Positions 37,087 to 46,897 of a stretch of DNA of 64,000 bases are shown in pieces. The stretch is taken from assembly GCA_947630505.1 (NCBI GenBank), contig CANRHV010000005.1:1-64000 (forward strand), in the 5' to 3' direction. The notes beneath the pieces are model-generated. The model did no database searches. It was not told where the DNA came from and was given only the letters and a program-made list of their open reading frames with translations. The DNA comes from an uncultured Monoglobus sp. GTDB lineage: Bacteria; Bacillota; Clostridia; Monoglobales; Monoglobaceae. Position numbers and translations under genes: made by a program. Position 1 is the first letter of the stretch; each line of letters starts with the position of its first letter.

Positions 37087-38292
37087 TTATAAAACCTCCT
37101 TGATCGCTTCGGTTAATATGTCGATATCGGAATTCGTGACAATCAGCGGCGGAACTATCCGCAGCACCCGATCGCCCACAACGCCGACCAGTATTTTTTT
37201 CTCAAACAGTTTGTTTCCGACCTCTTTGGCGATGGGCTCCTTAAACTCGACGCCGCGTATGAGGCCCGCGCCGCGGACCTCGGCTATCCGCGGACACTCC
37301 GACATTAGCTTATTCAAAGAATCGCCCAGATATTCGCCCGCCTTCGCGGCGTTTTCGAGAACTCCGCCGTTTATCAGCTCGTCCATAACGACCAGTCCCG
37401 CTCTTGTGGACAGCGGGTTGCCGCCGAACGTGGTGCCGTGATCTCCGGGCTTAAACGCCGCCGCGAATTTATCGCTCGCGCAAAACGCGCCTATCGGCAC
37501 TCCGCCGCCCAGACCCTTCGCCATCGTGAAAATGTCGGGCTTTATGCCGTACAGCTCGTGGGCGAACAGCTTTCCGCATCTGCCGATACCGGTCTGCACC
37601 TCGTCGATTATCAGCGCGATATCGTTCTCGGAGCATATTCTCCGCGCCTCCTCGGCAAACTCGCGCGTCGCGGGATGCACTCCGCTCTCGCCCTGGATAA
37701 GCTCCAGGATAATTCCGGCGGTTTTATTGTTCACCGCGCCCCTCAGAGCCTCGATGTCGTTTATGTCTATATGCGTGAATTTTTCGATAAGCGGCAGATA
37801 CGGCGCCTGGTACTTGGGCTGGCCCGTGGCCGCCACGGTCGCAAGCGTCCTGCCGTGGAACGAGTTTTTGAGCGTTATGAACTCGATCCTCTCGGGTCTG
37901 CCCTTTTCGACCTGATACTTTTTCGCGAGCTTTATCGCGCCCTCGTTGGCCTCGGCTCCGGTCGAGCAGAAGAAAACCCTGTCGGCGCAGGTGTTCTCGA
38001 CCAGCGTCTCGGCGAGGCGCGCCTGATTCTCAACGTAGTAAACGCTTGAGGTATGGAGCAGGCAGCCGACCTGCTCTCTGAGCTCGCGGGTCAGTCTCTC
38101 GTGATTATGCCCCAGAGCCGACACCGCTATACCGGCGAAAAAGTCTTTGTATATATCTCCCTCGGTCGATGTTAAGTCGATCCCGTTTCCGCTGACAAAG
38201 CAGACCGGGATACGGTCGCCGAAGGTGTTCATGTAATATTTTTTGTCAAGAGCTTTTATTTGATCCAAATTTAAATGCTCCATAGCGTTCAT
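37087..38292 (-). CDS. argD: Acetylornithine aminotransferase family
   Basis: Class III aminotransferase: FFCSTGAEANEGAIKLAKKY, LIIDEVQTGIGRCGKLFAHELYGIKPDIFTMAKGLGGGVPIGA. Confidence 0.93.
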   Translation of the reverse strand: MNAMEHLNLDQIKALDKKYYMNTFGDRIPVCFVSGNGIDLTSTEGDIYKDFFAGIAVSALGHNHERLTRELREQVGCLLHTSSVYYVENQARLAETLVENTCADRVFFCSTGAEANEGAIKLAKKYQVEKGRPERIEFITLKNSFHGRTLATVAATGQPKYQAPYLPLIEKFTHIDINDIEALRGAVNNKTAGIILELIQGESGVHPATREFAEEARRICSENDIALIIDEVQTGIGRCGKLFAHELYGIKPDIFTMAKGLGGGVPIGAFCASDKFAAAFKPGDHGTTFGGNPLSTRAGLVVMDELINGGVLENAAKAGEYLGDSLNKLMSECPRIAEVRGAGLIRGVEFKEPIAKEVGNKLFEKKILVGVVGDRVLRIVPPLIVTNSDIDILTEAIKEVL

Positions 38293-38522
38293 TCTCCTTT
38301 CGTGAGCCTGCTTGTCACATAGTCATATCCGCCCTCGCTGTGGGGTATAAGGCAGGCGGAGCAGTCCTTCACGTCTCCGTTTTCTGTTTGGAGCACGCGG
38401 AAGTTTCCTCCGCAGTCGCTCATATCGTATAAAGGACAAAAGCAGAACAGACAGTTTATCCGCTCCGCTTTGTGACAAGGGTAATATTCGCAATCTTTAT
38501 TCTCGAAAAACCTGTAACCCAT
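38289..38522 (-). CDS. Cysteine-rich small domain protein
   Basis: MGYRFFENKDCEYYPCHKAERINCLFCFCPLYDMSDCGGNFRVLQTENGDVKDCSACLIPHSEGGYDYV; internal start within the listed 121-aa ORF. Confidence 0.85.
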   Translation of the reverse strand: MGYRFFENKDCEYYPCHKAERINCLFCFCPLYDMSDCGGNFRVLQTENGDVKDCSACLIPHSEGGYDYVTSRLTKGE

Positions 38523-38523
38523 A

Positions 38524-39420
38524 CTAATCCTGAAGCGCGATAACGACCTTGCGGTTCGGCTCCTCGCCGACGCTGTAGGTCTTAACGTCCTCACTGCTCT
38601 GGAGAGCGGCGTGGATGATCCTTCTTTCATTGGGCGACATGGGCTCGAGCTCAATATCGTGTCCCTCGCGCAGAACTCTGCGCTCGAGGCTCTTCGCCAG
38701 TCTCACGAGCGTTTCCTCCCGCTTTGCGCGGTAGCCCTCGGTGTCGATATTGACTTTTATATACGAATTCTTCTCTTTGTTGACATACAGACTGGTTAGA
38801 TACTGGACCGCGTCAAGAGTGTCGCCTCTCTTGCCGATAAGCAGACCCATGCGCTCGCCCGAAACGGTCACGTCAACCGACTTTCCGCCGTTTTTCGCCT
38901 CGATCTTCGCGTCCTCAAGACCCATCATGTGGATAAGGGTCTCCGCGAAATACTGAGCGTCGCTGACCGATTTCTCGGTGACCTCGCGCCGCTTTTTCTC
39001 GGCGGGCGACAGCTCCTTCTCGGTTTTCGGCGCGGAAACCGGCGCTTTTGGCGCGGTCTCGGCTTTCGGCTCGGCCTTTTTTTCGGGGGCCGGTCTCTTA
39101 GGCTTTTCCGCTCTTGCGGCGTGTTTTTCGCGTCTCTCGGCTTCCTCCGCGGCCTTTGCCGCTTCCTCGGCGGCTTTCTGCTGCTCCATCTTTTTGCGGC
39201 GCAGCTCGCGGGTCTCTCGTATTCTCTGTTCCTCCTCGGCCTCTTTGGTGACCCAGGCGGAGATTATTACCTCTCTGCCCAGGAGCTTGCCGAGTATTCC
39301 TTTGCCTATCTCCCGCTCGACCGTGAACGACAGTTCCTCGACCGGAACGCCGAACTCCTCGGCGGCGAGACGCAGGGCTTCTTCCTTACTTTTTGCGTTT
39401 TTTTCTATTTTTCGCGGCAT
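38524..39420 (-). CDS. jag: Jag/KhpB RNA-binding protein (Jag-N, KH, R3H)
   Basis: KSKEEALRLAAEEFGVPVEELSFTVEREIGKGILGKLLGREV; MGLLIGKRGDTLDAVQYLTSLYVN; R3H-like C-terminus; next to yidC. Confidence 0.93.
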   Translation of the reverse strand: MPRKIEKNAKSKEEALRLAAEEFGVPVEELSFTVEREIGKGILGKLLGREVIISAWVTKEAEEEQRIRETRELRRKKMEQQKAAEEAAKAAEEAERREKHAARAEKPKRPAPEKKAEPKAETAPKAPVSAPKTEKELSPAEKKRREVTEKSVSDAQYFAETLIHMMGLEDAKIEAKNGGKSVDVTVSGERMGLLIGKRGDTLDAVQYLTSLYVNKEKNSYIKVNIDTEGYRAKREETLVRLAKSLERRVLREGHDIELEPMSPNERRIIHAALQSSEDVKTYSVGEEPNRKVVIALQD

Positions 39421-40420
39421 TCTGCATTTCCTCCTTTATATCCTCGTCGGTCACGTCAACGTGAACGACCTTGTTTATGAATATCTGCTGAGCCAGCTGA
39501 ATAAGTCCGCTCAGTATCCAGTAGAATCCGATCGCCGCCGGCAGCGTGAACGCTATCCAGATCGAGAACAGCGGCATCATGATCATCATTGTCTTCATTG
39601 TGTTGGGCTTCTCAACGCCGTTCTCATCCTTCTGCACGGGCTGAGGCGGCTGCATTTTCTGGGTGATGTAGCTCGTCAGATACGAGCTTCCGCCGGCCAG
39701 CAGCGGGATGAGCCACAGTCCGATCGTGCCCCATGTGAGGCCGCCCTCGGGGAGCCTGCCGAATACCAGGCCCAAAAGACCGCCCAGGTTCGGCGTCTGC
39801 GACAAATCTATGCCCAGAAGGTTAAAGTCTATCAGCATATAGTTTTTGCCGGTCTCGGTGATAAAATGACTGTTCATTATCTCCGGATGCTCAAACAGCA
39901 GTCTGGCGAAACGTATCTCATATATGCCGAAGTTTTTGAAAGCGTTGTCGGGGAATACGCTCAGCGACTCGATATTGAGCGCGGCCAGAAACTGATTGAG
40001 CCCGTCGGGATTCGAGATTCCCCACTCGTCGACCGCGCTGACGATCCTCCAAACGTCCGAGCTCGCGACGCCCATGATGTAGATTATGGGCTGGCGCACA
40101 ACATAGTAAAGCGCGAACAGGATCGGAAGCTGAATGAACATAGGCAGACATCCGCTCATGGGATTGATCTGATATTTCTGATAGAGCTTCATCGTTTCCT
40201 GATTCAGCTTGTCTTTATCGTTCGCGTACTTTTTCTGGATCTCCATCAAAAGCGGCTGAAGCTTCTGGGTCTTGAGCATCGACTTCTGCTGCTTGACCGT
40301 CAGCGGGGTCAGAACAGCCTTGATGATCAGCGTGAACAGAATTATCGCCACGCCGTAGTTGCCGGTGACAGTGTACATAAGTTTGAGGACCCAGCCGAGG
40401 GCCAACATAATATAGGACAA
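39386..40420 (-). CDS. yidC: Membrane protein insertase YidC/Oxa1
   Basis: LYTVTGNYGVAIILFTLIIKAVLTPLTVKQQKSMLKTQKLQPLLMEIQKKYANDKDKLNQETMKLYQKYQINPMSGCLPMFIQLPILFALYYV. Confidence 0.97.
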   Translation of the reverse strand: MSYIMLALGWVLKLMYTVTGNYGVAIILFTLIIKAVLTPLTVKQQKSMLKTQKLQPLLMEIQKKYANDKDKLNQETMKLYQKYQINPMSGCLPMFIQLPILFALYYVVRQPIIYIMGVASSDVWRIVSAVDEWGISNPDGLNQFLAALNIESLSVFPDNAFKNFGIYEIRFARLLFEHPEIMNSHFITETGKNYMLIDFNLLGIDLSQTPNLGGLLGLVFGRLPEGGLTWGTIGLWLIPLLAGGSSYLTSYITQKMQPPQPVQKDENGVEKPNTMKTMMIMMPLFSIWIAFTLPAAIGFYWILSGLIQLAQQIFINKVVHVDVTDEDIKEEMQNAAKNRKKRKK

Positions 40421-40490
40421 TTACAGCACTCCTTACCGTTTAATTTCGTATGTGTTTAACCGCCGCCAAGCGGCTTCGCGCATGACGCGG

Positions 40491-40700
40491 TTACGGATAA
40501 TCTATGCCGCCCTTTGACAGGGGGTTGCACCGAAGGATCCGCCGGATCGCCTTGAGGCTGCCCCTTACCGCTCCGTACTTTTCGATAGCCATAACGGCGT
40601 ACTGAGAGCAGGTGGGGTAGAACCTGCACGACGGCCTTCCCTTCAGGCGCGAGATGTACCGCTGATAAAATTTGATTATCTTGATCAACACTTTTTTCAT
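40491..40700 (-). CDS. yidD: Membrane protein insertion efficiency factor YidD
   Basis: [69 protein letters not shown]. Confidence 0.95.
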   Translation of the reverse strand: MKKVLIKIIKFYQRYISRLKGRPSCRFYPTCSQYAVMAIEKYGAVRGSLKAIRRILRCNPLSKGGIDYP

Positions 40701-40849
40701 AATATCTAAGTAAAGCGAATTATCGCGTTTTCGGTCACGTCCGCCAAAATAAAGCGAACATAACAACAGACCTTAATAATATAACATGAAACGGAAAAAT
40801 TTGCAACCGTTTTTTACCATAAAAATATATAATTTATACATATTTTAAC

Positions 40850-41215
40850 TTAGGTTTGATTGTTAAAATTAATCTGTTTCACCGCTCTTTTGACCGCCGA
40901 ATTGAAATCTCGGCGCAGTCTTTCAAAATCCGCGTCGGGCGCGGCGCTTCTCGCCACAACGATCATATCAACGCGGCAGCCCTCGGGCAGCAGATCCCCG
41001 TTTAAGACCTCCTCGCGGTAGAGCGCCCTTATACGGCGCTTGGCCCGGTTGCGCTTTGCGGCGCAGCCCACCTTTTTGCCCGCGGTTATTCCCAGGCGGT
41101 CCGCCCTTTTGTTTTTGAGGGCGTACACGACAAGAGTCGGGGTGACCGCCGTCTTGCCCCGCTTGTATATCCTTTTAAAGTCGATGTTTTTTTTAAGGCT
41201 TATTATGCCGCTCAT
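40850..41215 (-). CDS. rnpA: Ribonuclease P protein component
   Basis: DFKRIYKRGKTAVTPTLVVYALKNKRADRLGITAGKKVGCAAKRNRAKRRIRALYRE. Confidence 0.95.
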   Translation of the reverse strand: MSGIISLKKNIDFKRIYKRGKTAVTPTLVVYALKNKRADRLGITAGKKVGCAAKRNRAKRRIRALYREEVLNGDLLPEGCRVDMIVVARSAAPDADFERLRRDFNSAVKRAVKQINFNNQT

Positions 41216-41256
41216 AAACCGCCCTCTCCGCTAAACTCAAACCCGCCGAAACAAAA

Positions 41257-41277
41257 AGACGCCGACTGCGGCGTCCG
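41257..41277 (-). terminator. Hairpin terminator/attenuator between rpmH and rnpA
   Basis: Minus strand GACGCCG-CAGT-CGGCGTC-TTTTTG. Confidence 0.6.
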
Positions 41278-41297
41278 GATCACTTGCTCGTGATTGC

Positions 41298-41432
41298 TTA
41301 GGCAGATAACTTCTTTCTGCCCTTGAGTCTTCTTCTCGCCAAAACCTTACGGCCGTTCTTGGTACTCATTCTTTTTCTGAAGCCGTGAACCTTTGATCTG
41401 TGTCTCTTTTTAGGCTGGTATGTTCTGAGCAT
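41298..41432 (-). CDS. rpmH: 50S ribosomal protein L34
   Basis: [44 protein letters not shown]; too short for the ORF track. Confidence 0.97.
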   Translation of the reverse strand: MLRTYQPKKRHRSKVHGFRKRMSTKNGRKVLARRRLKGRKKLSA

Positions 41433-41567
41433 CGGTATCCCTCCTTAGCAATATATAGGATTAATTATTTTCCGGTTATTCCCGAGCCGCCGTCTCCTGC
41501 GGCGTCTCACAAAAAATCTTTATAATTGTACCACGAGTTTTTTCGGTTGTCAAGTAATATTTTACAC

Positions 41568-41780
41568 AAAAAATGCAAATAATTTTTTATAAAAAATTTA
41601 TTTTAAAATTTTTCGCATATATTGTTATCCCCAAAAAAACCGTCAACTATATTTTGTGTAACCGGGCAAATTTCAAATTTTCAAAAAATTTTTCCGCCGA
41701 TTTGGGTGTTGAAAATTGATTTTCTTTCTGTTAAAATATATTTACATAAATGTTACAGGCGGCTTCAGTGCCGCCGATTA
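41568..41780. other. AT-rich rpmH-dnaA intergenic region, possible oriC segment
   Basis: Very AT-rich divergent intergenic between rpmH and dnaA; one near-consensus DnaA box TTATCCCCA (41625..41633). Confidence 0.35.
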
Positions 41781-41835
41781 AATGCCCAAAATCGCGTATT
41801 TGCGCGTTTTTATACCCAAATTTGCAAGAGGAGAA

Positions 41836-43179
41836 ATGAAGAAGTTGAAAACCAAAGATAACATAAATGACATATGGTCCGCCGTCACGGCCCAGCTCCG
41901 AGACGAGATGTCGGGCGTCGCGTTTGACACATGGATAATGCCGATCGTTCCGATCGGGATAACCGGAACCGAGATCAGGCTCAAGGTCCCCGGCGGGCTC
42001 CAGAAGGGCAGCCTCGGCAAAAGCATGATCACGACGAAATACCGCTCGCTTATCGAAAGCTCGCTCAGAAGCGTCACGGGCAAGGACCTGAGCCTCGACG
42101 TGTGCTTCGACGAGGCGGGCGGAAGCAATCAATCGGGCGACCCCATAACCTACGAGGGAATGCTCAATAATAAGTATACATTTGAGAATTTTATCGTCGG
42201 CAACAACAATAATCTGGCGCAGGCCGCGTCGCTGGCGGTGGCCGAGAACCCCGCCGGGAAATACAACCCGCTGTTCATATACGGCGGCAGCGGCCTCGGA
42301 AAGACGCATCTTTTGCAGGCGATAGGCAACTACTACCTGACCCACAACCCGGGCAAAAAAGTGCTGTACACCACCAGCGAGAAGTTCACCTACGAGCTGG
42401 TGAACGCCATACGGGAAAAGACCAATCAGGAGTTCCGCAACAGGCACCGCACGGTCGACCTGCTGCTGCTTGACGACGTGCAGTTTTTGTCCACCAAGGA
42501 GCTGGCGCAGGAGGAGTTTTACCACACCTTCAACGCCCTGTACGAGGCGGGCAAACAGATAGTTCTCACGTCGGACAGACTGCCCTCCGAGACCCCGCAT
42601 CTGGCGGACAGGCTCAAGACCCGCTTCCAGATGGGTCTGCTGGCTGACATCCAGCCGCCCGACTACGAGACGCGTTTGGCGATACTCAAAAGCAAGATAG
42701 AGAACGAGTATTTCACGTTCGACGAGGAGATCATGGAGTATGTGGCCAACAACATAACCTCAAACGTCCGCGACCTTGAGGGCGCGCTCAAAAGAATTCT
42801 GGCCTACGCGGGCATCGAGCGCACCAACACCATATCCATGGAGCTGGCGCAGAAGGCGCTCAAGGAGATACTGTCCACCCTGCCGCAGCGCAATATAACC
42901 ACCGCGGTCATTATTGACGAGGTGGAAAAATATTACCGTCTGCCCAAGGGCTCGCTGATCACCAAAAAGCGCTCGAGCGACATAGCCTATCCGCGCCACA
43001 TTGCGATGTACATATCACGCGTTATATTGGACGAGTCGTACGCGAAGATCGGAGAGGACTTCCGCCGCGACCACTCGACCGTCATGAACGCGGTAAAAAA
43101 GATGAAAAAACTGGTTACCGAAAACCCCGAGCTTCAGGACAGCATAAAAGAGCTGGTTGCCAATATAAAGAGGGATTAG
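41836..43179 (+). CDS. dnaA: Chromosomal replication initiator DnaA
   Basis: YTFENFIVGNNNNLAQAASLAVAENPAGKYNPLFIYGGSGLGKTHLLQAIGNYY; SSDIAYPRHIAMYISRVILDESYAKIGEDFRRDHSTVMNAV; SD GAGGAGAA before ATG 41836. Confidence 0.97.
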   Translation: MKKLKTKDNINDIWSAVTAQLRDEMSGVAFDTWIMPIVPIGITGTEIRLKVPGGLQKGSLGKSMITTKYRSLIESSLRSVTGKDLSLDVCFDEAGGSNQSGDPITYEGMLNNKYTFENFIVGNNNNLAQAASLAVAENPAGKYNPLFIYGGSGLGKTHLLQAIGNYYLTHNPGKKVLYTTSEKFTYELVNAIREKTNQEFRNRHRTVDLLLLDDVQFLSTKELAQEEFYHTFNALYEAGKQIVLTSDRLPSETPHLADRLKTRFQMGLLADIQPPDYETRLAILKSKIENEYFTFDEEIMEYVANNITSNVRDLEGALKRILAYAGIERTNTISMELAQKALKEILSTLPQRNITTAVIIDEVEKYYRLPKGSLITKKRSSDIAYPRHIAMYISRVILDESYAKIGEDFRRDHSTVMNAVKKMKKLVTENPELQDSIKELVANIKRD

Positions 43180-43182
43180 CCC

Positions 43183-44592
43183 ATGAATGACATGTTTGAC
43201 ACAATAGCGGCCATAGCCACGCCCATAGGTTCAGGCGGCGTGGCTATTATACGCGTCAGCGGAGAAAACTCCGTCGCGGCCGTCGGCGCCGCGGCTCGGC
43301 TCAGGCGGGGAATACCGCTCGAAAAAGCCGAGAGCCGCAGGCTTTATTTGGCGGACATACACAAGATAGGCGACCCGGCTGACATAATCGACGAGGCTTT
43401 GGTCGCGGTAATGCGCGCGCCCTGCTCCTACACCGGAGAGACCGTGGTCGAGATCAACTGCCACGGCGGGTACTTGGCCGCCGACACGATATTAAAAGAG
43501 ATCCTGAGCGCCGGAGCCAGACCCGCTGAGGCGGGAGAGTTCACCCGCCGCGCCTTTATAAACGGCAAGACCGACATGATCGGCGCCGAGGCGGTCATGG
43601 ACATAATCGACTCAAAAAGCGGCATGGGTCTTACCAACGCCGCGAGGTCGCTGGGCGGCGCGCTGAGCGATAAGATAAACGCGGTTCGAGAAATAATCTT
43701 AAACATAACCGCGGAGATCGCGGCGGCCGCCGACTACCCCGAAGAAGTCGACCCCCTGCCGCCCGAGGAGACCGCGGAACGGATCTCCGAAGCGCTCGAA
43801 AAAGTGAGCGCGCTGATCGACGGCTTTGAGACCGGGCGCATACTGCGCGACGGAATAGCGGCGGTCATCGTCGGCAGGCCCAACGTTGGCAAGTCGTCGC
43901 TTATGAACGCACTGACCCGCAGCGACCGCGCGATCGTTACCGACATACCGGGCACCACCCGAGACACCATAGAGGAGCTTGTGAACATAAAGGGCGCGGC
44001 CATGCGCCTTTTGGACACGGCGGGCATCCGAGGCGAGACCGAGGACAAAATCGAGCAGATCGGCATCAGCCGCGCGCTTGAGAGCATAGACCGCGCGGAC
44101 CTGTGCATATTTGTGGCCGACTCGAGCGCGGAGCTTGATCCGGAAGATTTGCGGATACTGGATACAATAAAGGGCAAGACGACGGTCTGCGCCCTCAATA
44201 AGACCGACCTTGAGACCGAGACGCGGCTGACCGCAGAAAGCTTGGCCGAGGCGGCGGGGATCGACATAAGCGACGTGGTCGAGACCGCTGCCCCCGAAAA
44301 CGGAGAGGCCGAGGGCATCGAGGCTCTGGAGGAGCGCATCGCCGAAAAATTCGCTCTGGGCAGCGTCGGCAGCGGCGACGTTTACGTTTCGAACACGCGC
44401 CAGCGCGACTCGCTCGTAAAAGCGCGCCGTGCTCTGAAACTGGCGCTTGAGGGAGCCGAGTCGGGCATGCCGTTCGACCTGCTGCGCATCGACCTTGAGG
44501 ACGCGCTGTCCGCTCTGGGCGAGGTGACCGGGCAGACGGTGCAGGAAGAGATAATAGACAACGTGTTTTCCCGCTTCTGCGTGGGAAAATAA
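43183..44592 (+). CDS. mnmE: tRNA modification GTPase MnmE (TrmE)
   Basis: DTIAAIATPIGSGGVAIIRVSG, GRPNVGKSSLMNALTRSDRAIVTDIPGTTRDTIEE, C-terminal ENVFSRFCVGK-type end (DNVFSRFCVGK). Confidence 0.97.
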   Translation: MNDMFDTIAAIATPIGSGGVAIIRVSGENSVAAVGAAARLRRGIPLEKAESRRLYLADIHKIGDPADIIDEALVAVMRAPCSYTGETVVEINCHGGYLAADTILKEILSAGARPAEAGEFTRRAFINGKTDMIGAEAVMDIIDSKSGMGLTNAARSLGGALSDKINAVREIILNITAEIAAAADYPEEVDPLPPEETAERISEALEKVSALIDGFETGRILRDGIAAVIVGRPNVGKSSLMNALTRSDRAIVTDIPGTTRDTIEELVNIKGAAMRLLDTAGIRGETEDKIEQIGISRALESIDRADLCIFVADSSAELDPEDLRILDTIKGKTTVCALNKTDLETETRLTAESLAEAAGIDISDVVETAAPENGEAEGIEALEERIAEKFALGSVGSGDVYVSNTRQRDSLVKARRALKLALEGAESGMPFDLLRIDLEDALSALGEVTGQTVQEEIIDNVFSRFCVGK

Positions 44593-44623
44593 AATTATTC
44601 GCTAAAAACATGAGGATAATATT

Positions 44624-45598
44624 ATGAGTGAGATAAGCTTAAATTCGGATTTTATCGAAAAATATGTGCGTTTTTCGAATCCGGAGTATATTCAGGTGTA
44701 TTTATACGCCCGGTATCTTAACGATACCGAGGGCGCGATGCCCGAGCCCGGGCGGCTGTCGTCGGAGCTTTCTATACCGATTGACCGCGTGAATTTTATT
44801 CTGGGCTTCTGGGTGAGCCAAGGCGCGGTTATCCGAGACGAAAACGGCGAACTGTCGTTCGCGGCGGAGGATGAGGAAGCGCCCAAGCCGAGACGGAGCC
44901 GTTCAAGGGGCGGCGCCAAAATGCGCCCGTCATACAAAAGCGGCGAGATCGACGCGGCGGCGGAGAGGAACCAAGTGTTGTCGGGCATGTTTTATCAGGC
45001 GGAGAGTATTCTGGGCCACACCCTCTCGGGCAACGAGACCGAACTTTTGTACTCGTTCTACGACTGGCTGGGTCTGCCCTGCGAGGTCATAGTCATGCTT
45101 TTGAGCTACGCGGCCAAAATGGGCAAGACCGGAAAGCGCTACCTTGAGACCGTGGCGATCGACTGGGCAGACAAGGGCATCGACACCTTTGACAAGGCCG
45201 AGGAGTACATATCCCGCCTCGAGGAGATCCACGGCAGGGAGTACAAGATACGCTCGATCCTGGGCATCTACGACCGCGCGCTCAGCCAGACCGAAAAAAA
45301 ATACATAAAGCTTTGGACCGAAGACATGGACACCCCGCCCGAATTGGTGGAGCTGGCGTACGACCGCACGGTGGAGAACACGGGCAAGCTGTCCTGGGCG
45401 TACATGAATAAGATATTAAAGAGCTGGCACGACAGCGGCATCAAGGACTCGGTCGGAGTGGAGCGCGAGGATATTATACACGGAAAAACGCCCCCGAAAA
45501 ACAAAAACGCCAAGGGCTTCAACAATTTTTCGGACAGCGGCAAGACCGACTATTCGTCCCTCGAGGAAAAGCTTCTGGACTTAATGCTTGACAATTAA
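44624..45598 (+). CDS. DnaD-domain replication protein
   Basis: Winged-helix-like N-terminus and DnaD-like C-terminal YDRTVENTGKLSWAYMNKILKSWHDSGI. Confidence 0.85.
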   Translation: MSEISLNSDFIEKYVRFSNPEYIQVYLYARYLNDTEGAMPEPGRLSSELSIPIDRVNFILGFWVSQGAVIRDENGELSFAAEDEEAPKPRRSRSRGGAKMRPSYKSGEIDAAAERNQVLSGMFYQAESILGHTLSGNETELLYSFYDWLGLPCEVIVMLLSYAAKMGKTGKRYLETVAIDWADKGIDTFDKAEEYISRLEEIHGREYKIRSILGIYDRALSQTEKKYIKLWTEDMDTPPELVELAYDRTVENTGKLSWAYMNKILKSWHDSGIKDSVGVEREDIIHGKTPPKNKNAKGFNNFSDSGKTDYSSLEEKLLDLMLDN

Positions 45599-45619
45599 TA
45601 AAACGAACGGAGTGATTTT

Positions 45620-46594
45620 ATGCAATCGGCTCAGGCGCTCGCTTTGGGCGAGCTTAAAAACATTAGAGACAGCCGCGAGGCGGAACTGGAGCGCAGGCGC
45701 GTACTCGTCCGCGCGCGCTCGGACGAGTACGCGGCGATAGAAAACGACCTCAGGCGGGCGGGCAACGAGCTGCTGCGCTCTATTTTGGGCGGCGAGCGGG
45801 ATTTTGACAAGATCAAAAACTTTATCCAAAGCAAGCAGCGAGCCAAGGCGGCCGTTTTGAAAAACTTAGGCCTGCCCGAGGATTATCTGGACGAGAAACA
45901 CAACTGCGGCATCTGCCGCGACACGGGCTTTGACGACGAGGGCAAAAAATGCCGCTGCCTCAAGGAGCTGACCGCGAAATACATTATACAAAACTCCAAC
46001 ATGACCGAGGTCATGAAGGAGCAGACCTTTGAGAATTTCGACTTTTCGCTGTTCTCGCCCAAGCCCGACGCCAAGGGCAGAGCGCCGCTTGACATCGCGA
46101 GATCGGCTTACAATAAAGCCGAAAAATTCGCCGACAGCGTCGACGAAGGCGGAAACATTCTGTTAATGGGCGGCGTCGGCACGGGCAAGACCTACCTCTC
46201 AAGCTGCATAGGCAACCGCGCGCTCGCTTTGGGGAAAACCGTTTACTACGAGACGGCGTATAAGCTGTGCGAGCTATTGGAGAGCGTGCGCTTCGGGAAC
46301 GACGGCGACGAGAAGACCGAGCAGGACCGGAGCGTGAAAAAATACGCCGAGGAGGCCGACCTGCTGATAATCGACGATCTGGGCACCGAGTTTCTGACCC
46401 AGTTCACGGCTGCGGCGCTGTTTGACCTGTTCGGCGCGCGCCTCAACAGGAGGCTCGCCACGGTGATCTCCACCAATATTGACTTTTCCGCCATGGACGA
46501 GCGCTACAGCCCGCGCATGACCTCAAGAATACTGGGCGAGTATATGATAATCTCAATGCCCGAAGGCGACCTCCGCCGCAAAAAATACGAATGA
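45620..46594 (+). CDS. DnaC/DnaI-like helicase-loader ATPase
   Basis: CGICRDTGFDDEGKKCRCLKELT; NILLMGGVGTGKTYLSSCIGNRAL; DLLIIDDLGTEF; directly after the DnaD-like gene. Confidence 0.9.
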   Translation: MQSAQALALGELKNIRDSREAELERRRVLVRARSDEYAAIENDLRRAGNELLRSILGGERDFDKIKNFIQSKQRAKAAVLKNLGLPEDYLDEKHNCGICRDTGFDDEGKKCRCLKELTAKYIIQNSNMTEVMKEQTFENFDFSLFSPKPDAKGRAPLDIARSAYNKAEKFADSVDEGGNILLMGGVGTGKTYLSSCIGNRALALGKTVYYETAYKLCELLESVRFGNDGDEKTEQDRSVKKYAEEADLLIIDDLGTEFLTQFTAAALFDLFGARLNRRLATVISTNIDFSAMDERYSPRMTSRILGEYMIISMPEGDLRRKKYE

Positions 46595-46625
46595 TCCGAA
46601 TACTTTTTTTGTAACATATTCTTAA

Positions 46626-46654
46626 TTTAAAAAATTGTAATAATATGGTATTAT
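46626..46654 (+). promoter_or_regulatory. Promoter of type I toxin mRNA
   Basis: TTTAAA-17 nt-TATTAT; closely resembles the veg promoter sequence. Confidence 0.55.
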
Positions 46655-46788
46655 ATATAGGCGCTTTGGCGCTTACACAAAAGGGTATTTTGAGCGGTTA
46701 GCCATCTCCTATTTCTTTTCAGGAAGGAGGTGACCTCCCAAATTTGCCATGATTATATTCATGAGCTTATTGAAAGGGGGTATTGCTG

Positions 46789-46863
46789 ATGCTGAATTCG
46801 ATTTTAAAAGTAATCGTCGCTGCTATAATATTTTTTATAACAGTTAGCATAAAAGCAATATGA
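46789..46863 (+). CDS. Putative type I toxin: 24-aa hydrophobic peptide MLNSILKVIVAAIIFFITVSIKAI
   Basis: SD GAAAGGGGG before ATG; single TM-like segment with cationic ends; stop codon lies inside a terminator hairpin; convergent antisense promoter. Confidence 0.65.
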   Translation: MLNSILKVIVAAIIFFITVSIKAI

Positions 46864-46897
46864 CCGTCTCGTGGCTGAATGACGGTCATATTTTTGA
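46857..46897. terminator. Bidirectional terminator shared by toxin mRNA and antisense RNA
   Basis: AATATGACCGTC-loop-GACGGTCATATT, followed by TTT on + strand and GCTTTTA on - strand. Confidence 0.8.

Noticed and set aside
38978-40459. 493-aa plus-strand ORF opposite jag and yidC
   Set aside because: Antisense of two well-supported conserved genes; spans two genes on the other strand.
41731-42600. 289-aa minus-strand ORF overlapping dnaA
   Set aside because: Antisense of the conserved DnaA AAA+ region; no SD or conserved motifs.
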